A DNA stretch of 64,000 nucleotides from CAWKPF01 sp963851415 (GTDB lineage Bacteria > Acidobacteriota > Thermoanaerobaculia > Multivoradales > Multivoraceae). Position 1 is the stretch's first letter; every line of letters begins with the position of its first letter. This document shows, in pieces, positions 60,181-64,000 of this stretch. The stretch lies in NCBI GenBank assembly GCA_963851415.1, contig CAWKPF010000002.1, positions 1,116,001 through 1,180,000 on the forward strand, read 5' to 3'. The position numbers and the translations under genes were made by a program. Under the pieces are notes generated by a model that worked only from the letters and a program-made list of their open reading frames with translations, ran no database searches and was not told where the DNA came from.

Positions 60181-62070
60181 TCACGTGTCGACCGGTAGGA
60201 GACGCAGATGGGCAGGCACGGTGTAGTAGCCGTTGAGCACAGTCAGGTCGAGCCAGCCGTCGTTGTCGAGATCGGCGAACTGACCGCCCCACGACCAGCC
60301 GGTGCGCTCGACCCCTTCGAAGCCCGGGCGCCCGGAGATCCGCTCGAAGCGATCTCCCTCGTTGCGCAGCAGTGAGTTTCCGCGTGCCATCGACGCCACG
60401 TCCGAGTCGGGCCCGGTGAGCCGGCGGGTGATCCGCTTGCCCGCCTTGCTGAACATGTTGCTGACGTAGAGGTCGAGGTCGAGGTCGCGATCGTAGTCCC
60501 CCCAGGAGGCGCCCATGCCGAAACCGAGGTCCTCGACTTCGAGCTCGGCGCCGGCACTCTCGAAGCGACCGTCGCCGCGATTGCGGAGCAGCTCGTTCGG
60601 GCCGTAGTCGTTCGCCAGGTAGAGGTCGGGATCGCCGTCTCGGTCGTAATCGGACCACGACGCCTGGTAGGTGTGACGCCAGACCGTGGCGCCGGACTCC
60701 GGCTCGGCTGGCTCGAAGCGGCCTCCACCCTGGTTGCGTAGCAACATGTTGGCCGGTCCATAGACGTTGGTCCAGGGCCGCTCCGACGCCATCATTTCGG
60801 CCAGCTGCTCGGTCGAGGGCAAGGGCAGGGCCGGATCGACGCCGATCACCTGCTCTAACGGCCAGCCGCGAGTGAGCGTCTTGGCGTAGGTCGCGACGTA
60901 CAGGTCGAGAAGGCCGTCACCGTCGTAGTCCGCCGCAGAGGCCGAAGCCACGTGCTTCGGAAACGAAATGCTCGACCGATCCGAGCCGTCGACATAGCGG
61001 CCGCCCTCATTGATCAGGAGCAGGCTCCGTTCGAGGGTCCGGCACAGGAACACGTCCCGATCACCGTCGTTGTCGAAGTCGAGGAATAGCGCACACGAGG
61101 TGAGGCCGTCTACCGCGAGTCCATAGCGGGCGGCCACCTCCTCGAAAGTCCCGTCGCGACGGTTGCGCAACAGCCGGTTGGGCTCCCAACGAGACATGAC
61201 ATAGAGGTCGTCCCAGCCGTCGTCGTCGATGTCCACCACCGAGAGGGACGGATGACGGTCGTGCGAGATCGCCTCGAAGAGCGGGTGTGGCGGCTGAAAC
61301 CGACCCGGATCCCGCAGATACTCCTCGATGTAGCGCTCGTGCCGCGAGTGGATCAATTCACTCGCCAGCCTTTGCGGAACCGCCGACTCGAGAACGTCGG
61401 CGAAGAAACGCTGCGGCGCCAGCGTGGCGACCAGATCGCCGGTCGACCACTCGACGATCTGCCAGCCCGAGGTCAGCGCCGGCTCGACCGCCTCGACTGC
61501 GTGTCCATCCGAGGCCGTGGGGACTGCACGCCGCCACTCGAGCTCGAACCCGCCTTTGACAACAGCCGCCGCCCCGTCGACGCTGGTGCCGATGAGGCGC
61601 AGAGTGTGGCGACTGCGGAAACGCTCCTGACGCTCGTCACCAGCCAGCGGCTCGCCATCGACGATCGAGATGCGGGCATTGTCGATCCGAGCGAACAGAT
61701 CCAGAGGACCAGGCCAGGGCTGCAGGCTCGCGACCGAAACCTGCACCGAATCGACAGCCACCCTCCAGGTGAGGGTTCGAACCTCGACCCCACGCGGTCC
61801 CTGGACCACGCCAGCAGTGGGCTCACCCTCGAGCGGAAGCTGGTAGAGCCGCGACGCGAAGATCGTGCGCGAGCGCGGCCCTGGCAAGAGACCGCTGCGC
61901 AGGTCGACTTCGAGCTCGAGCAGCCCCTCCTCGAGATGGGACAGCGTGCCCTCGATCCGATCGAGGTCTTGCACCGCCGGGGCGACCTCGTTGGTTCCCT
62001 CCGAGCCGGCGAGTGAAGGCAGAAGCAGGAGTGGGACGAGGAGCGCGCGCGGGAGGGTGCGGTTGGACAT
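60181..62070 (-). CDS. CRTAC1-like FG-GAP protein, N-terminal part before in-frame TGA
   Basis: A 629-residue exported protein: signal peptide ending near LAGSEG, a beta-rich N-terminal domain of about 250 residues, then an FG-GAP beta-propeller with calcium motifs such as VVDIDDDGWDDLYVMS, LDFDNDGDRDVFLCR, AADYDGDGLLDLYVATYA, SDYDRDGDPDLYLANDYG and ADLDNDGWLDLTVLNGY. It stops at TGA right after LRLLPVDT, before the C-terminal ASPIC/UnbV domain that normally completes the CRTAC1 family. The second half is in the same frame and directly adjacent, giving an 886-codon protein if TGA is read. ATG at 62070; weak ribosome site. Probable operon with the copper monooxygenase and transporter. Confidence 0.8.
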   Translation of the reverse strand: MSNRTLPRALLVPLLLLPSLAGSEGTNEVAPAVQDLDRIEGTLSHLEEGLLELEVDLRSGLLPGPRSRTIFASRLYQLPLEGEPTAGVVQGPRGVEVRTLTWRVAVDSVQVSVASLQPWPGPLDLFARIDNARISIVDGEPLAGDERQERFRSRHTLRLIGTSVDGAAAVVKGGFELEWRRAVPTASDGHAVEAVEPALTSGWQIVEWSTGDLVATLAPQRFFADVLESAVPQRLASELIHSRHERYIEEYLRDPGRFQPPHPLFEAISHDRHPSLSVVDIDDDGWDDLYVMSRWEPNRLLRNRRDGTFEEVAARYGLAVDGLTSCALFLDFDNDGDRDVFLCRTLERSLLLINEGGRYVDGSDRSSISFPKHVASASAADYDGDGLLDLYVATYAKTLTRGWPLEQVIGVDPALPLPSTEQLAEMMASERPWTNVYGPANMLLRNQGGGRFEPAEPESGATVWRHTYQASWSDYDRDGDPDLYLANDYGPNELLRNRGDGRFESAGAELEVEDLGFGMGASWGDYDRDLDLDLYVSNMFSKAGKRITRRLTGPDSDVASMARGNSLLRNEGDRFERISGRPGFEGVERTGWSWGGQFADLDNDGWLDLTVLNGYYTVPAHLRLLPVDT

Positions 62071-62186
62071 TACTCTTCAGAGGCTCGAGAGGAGTTAGAG
62101 GACAGCAGCCTGGAAGGGTCGGCCGGAGGCCCCGAATAGGGATCGGCGTTTCACCACTTTAACAAGATTTACTCTCTTTTTCCCGT

Positions 62187-62192
62187 TATACT
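62187..62192 (+). promoter_or_regulatory. -10 element for a probably leaderless transcript
   Basis: TATACT lies in an AT-rich stretch and is separated by only 8 nt from the ATG at 62201. Transcription would then start at about the A of the ATG. No ribosome site fits upstream of that ATG, which supports a leaderless mRNA. A good -35 cannot be seen at the normal spacing. Confidence 0.4.
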
Positions 62193-62200
62193 CCGCTGCC

Positions 62201-63172
62201 ATGTGCGAGAACTACGACACCCCCGACACGCATCGACCCTCCCACGGGGTCGTTCCCGTCTGTTCGCTCTGGTTCGCCCTGCTCAGCTTGCCGTTGATCG
62301 GCAGCGGGGCTGCCGCCATGGCCTCGGCCGAAGCAGCACCCCAGCTGCGCATCTCTCTGCATTCTGAGCCCGCGAGCGCCGAGCCCACGGCGCCGCGACT
62401 GCGGTCGGCCTCGCGGCCCGAGGGCGCCCTGCTACTGCCCTACTACAGCCTCGACCTGAGCAACCCGAACGGTGCAATGGCCCTGTTCGCGGTGCGCAAT
62501 CGCTCCAACGAGCCCCACACCGTCCGGCTCCAGTACTTCGCCGCCGCGACACCTCCGAACGGCACACCAGTGCTGACGAAGATCGAGCATCTCGCCCCGA
62601 GCCAGATCAGCACCGCAAACCTGCGTTTCGTGGGCGACCTGCCAACCAGCGGCTACATAGTCGCGACCGCGGTCGATCCCGATACCCTCGCACCGCTCGA
62701 GGACGCCTCGTGGCTGACCGGCGACTACTTTCGCCTCGATCCGACCAACGACTTCGCGAGCGGCGATGTGCTGGTCGGCTTCTCGGACGGTCCGGACGCC
62801 AACGCTCGCCCCGACGGTCTGTGCAATCGTTGGGACCATCGCTTCTTCGGCACCGCCACTTTCGACGGTGCCACCGACTTCGTATTCTTCGTGCTGGAGA
62901 ACCAGACGGGCGGCGAGCGGCCCGTGGTCACAGGCGATCTCTATGATGAAGCCGGCCAGTTCATCGTCCAGATCGCAATCGGCTTCAGCGGCCATGCCTT
63001 CGAGTTCAACTCGTCGGTTCTCGAGTCGCCTCCGCTCAACATCGATGTGCCCTTCGGGGCTATCGAATGGACTTTCGCGGATGGCGCAGTCGGCCACATC
63101 TCCTCGATCCTCAAAGCCAGTGGACGCTTCTCCGTCGGGCTGGCCGCTACCTGCATCGACTCGGTCGACTAG
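62201..63172 (+). CDS. Secreted protein of unknown function
   Basis: A 323-residue exported protein; the hydrophobic segment SLWFALLSLPLIGSGAAAMA (about residues 22-41) is a signal peptide, with an unusually long polar N-region before it. The mature part has beta-rich, Pro/Asp/Asn-containing blocks such as LLLPYYSLDLSNPNGAMALF, FAVRNRSNEPHTVRLQYFA, and GLCNRWDHRFFGTATFDGAT. I do not recognise a named domain; secreted beta-sandwich proteins look similar. It is divergent from the CRTAC1-like gene and has no close partner. Start ATG at 62201 depends on the -10 element directly upstream. Confidence 0.75.
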   Translation: MCENYDTPDTHRPSHGVVPVCSLWFALLSLPLIGSGAAAMASAEAAPQLRISLHSEPASAEPTAPRLRSASRPEGALLLPYYSLDLSNPNGAMALFAVRNRSNEPHTVRLQYFAAATPPNGTPVLTKIEHLAPSQISTANLRFVGDLPTSGYIVATAVDPDTLAPLEDASWLTGDYFRLDPTNDFASGDVLVGFSDGPDANARPDGLCNRWDHRFFGTATFDGATDFVFFVLENQTGGERPVVTGDLYDEAGQFIVQIAIGFSGHAFEFNSSVLESPPLNIDVPFGAIEWTFADGAVGHISSILKASGRFSVGLAATCIDSVD

Positions 63173-63240
63173 CTCTCGGCCGCCGCGCTCGGCTCAACGA
63201 GCCGAGCTCCGGTGAGCCGAGGACTCCTGTCGCCAGCTCG

Positions 63241-63921
63241 CTAGACCACTCGCCGCAGGATGACCACACCGGCGAAGACCAACAGAAAGACCAGTCCGAC
63301 TCGGCCTCGCAGGTCGACTCCCGGGACCGCAGTGGTCAGCTCGCACAGCGTCGTGTCACTCTGGCACGGCACGTCATCGATCTGGAGCGAATAGCTGCAG
63401 GTGTCCTCAGCGACACTGTTGGTGATCACGACCAAGAAGTCGGAGTCCGCAGCGACCTGGAACGAGAACGTGCCGGCCGCCGAAGAACCACCATCTCCGA
63501 GGTAGCCGTTGGCCTGGTTCATGGGATCGTATGCATCCTGGTAGGCGGCCGCCTGGGCGTTGGTGCCGCAAGGGTTGCTGCCGGCGGTCGGATCGAACGA
63601 GACAGTGACACAGGCCGAGGGTCCGTAGTTCCGATAGGTGACCGTCTCGTAGAAGAAGCTCGAGCCTGCCACGGTCACGCCGGGGAAGGTCTTGCCGGCA
63701 CAGCTGCTCACGATGCTGTCGCGCAGGAGGTGCCCAGCCTGGGCCTGGACGCCGGTGAGAGCTCCGACCTGCGCCGTCGTCGGAGGGCAGTCCTCACAGC
63801 CTGCGGGCACCTGCGCAGAGACAGCGGCACCGAGCCAGACCAGGACGGCGGCCAGCAGCAGAGCCGGCCTCGCCCCTCCTCTCGTCCCATTCACACGGCT
63901 CGCCCTCGGACTCGTTGCCAT
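63241..63921 (-). CDS. Secreted protein with C-terminal sorting-like tail
   Basis: A 226-residue exported protein. A signal segment (ALLLAAVLVWLGAAVSAQ) is followed by a mature part rich in Cys, including an N-terminal GCEDCPP and a later CSYSL and VPCQSD. The C-terminus has a motif, a single hydrophobic helix and a basic end: VGLVFLLVFAGVVILRRVV. This tripartite tail resembles IPTL-CTERM/PEP-CTERM sorting signals, although the first motif is divergent (VPGVDLRG). I do not recognise the mature domain. ATG at 63921 has AGGGGGGAAG upstream, which sets the start. Confidence 0.78.
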   Translation of the reverse strand: MATSPRASRVNGTRGGARPALLLAAVLVWLGAAVSAQVPAGCEDCPPTTAQVGALTGVQAQAGHLLRDSIVSSCAGKTFPGVTVAGSSFFYETVTYRNYGPSACVTVSFDPTAGSNPCGTNAQAAAYQDAYDPMNQANGYLGDGGSSAAGTFSFQVAADSDFLVVITNSVAEDTCSYSLQIDDVPCQSDTTLCELTTAVPGVDLRGRVGLVFLLVFAGVVILRRVV

Positions 63922-64000
63922 GGTCGCTTCCCCCCTGCCTCTTCGTCAACGAGCCCCGATGGCCAGGACTCGAAGGAACCTCGTCGCCCGGAGCCGCCGT
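63922..64000. other. Window end
   Basis: 79 nt upstream of the previous gene, reaching the window edge. No gene or clear element is visible. Confidence 0.4.

Overview
This 64 kb window looks like part of a chromosome from a high-G+C, Gram-negative soil or sediment bacterium, most likely an Acidobacteriota member and possibly Thermoanaerobaculia-like. That placement is an inference from gene content: a PASTA-less Ser/Thr kinase, an HDAC11-like deacetylase, DUF5117-type zinc metalloprotease, FG-GAP and ASPIC/UnbV proteins, MacAB-type exporters, sulfatases, serine hydrolases, and a secreted protein with a Cys-rich C-terminal module that I associate with that group. There is no rRNA, and I found no tRNA, CRISPR array, insertion sequence or phage gene. 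About 48 genes fill the window, mostly single genes and short operons on both strands.

Layout. 1-8.6 kb: kinase (cut by the window start), deacetylase and sulfatase-like lipoprotein, DUF2177 membrane protein, FMN-binding protein, a large membrane-anchored alpha/beta hydrolase and a di-heme peroxidase. 8.8-13.4 kb: a MacAB-type export operon with two permeases. 13.7-20 kb: serine hydrolase with TPR tail, glutamate dehydrogenase, metalloprotease. 20-30.5 kb: SDR, a MOCOS-like cysteine desulfurase, a Trp-rich small protein, a LysM lytic transglycosylase, a DUF2161 nuclease-fold protein, an SDR operon, a META-domain lipoprotein and a large FG-GAP protein. 30.8-34.7 kb: a second, paralogous MacAB-type operon led by a Yip1 protein. 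34.9-45.1 kb: metabolic genes (epoxide-hydrolase-like, amidohydrolase, acyl-CoA dehydrogenase, radical SAM), an exported molybdenum hydroxylase pair and a TrkH/TrkA potassium uptake pair. 45.3-48 kb: a visibly more G+C-rich TetR/serine-hydrolase cassette, preceded by an AT-rich palindrome and followed by a short-repeat array. 48-51 kb: azoreductase and pirin, divergent from a LysR regulator, then a CHY zinc-finger protein. 51.5-64 kb: mostly secreted proteins (a conserved acidobacterial protein, a sulfatase, a repeat protein, a copper monooxygenase fused to cytochrome c, a CRTAC1-like protein, two unknown secreted proteins) plus an APC transporter.

The most interesting observation is the CRTAC1/ASPIC-UnbV gene on the minus strand at 62070-59410. 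It is split by a single in-frame TGA. A 7-bp GC hairpin with a GGGC loop starts 10 nt after that TGA, a geometry that fits the bacterial SECIS consensus. It is therefore a candidate selenoprotein, with a nonsense mutation or base-calling error as the main alternatives. Other points of interest are the repeat array at 47.9 kb, the putative TetR operator, the paralogous exporters, and the coexistence of a MOCOS-like desulfurase with an exported molybdenum hydroxylase.
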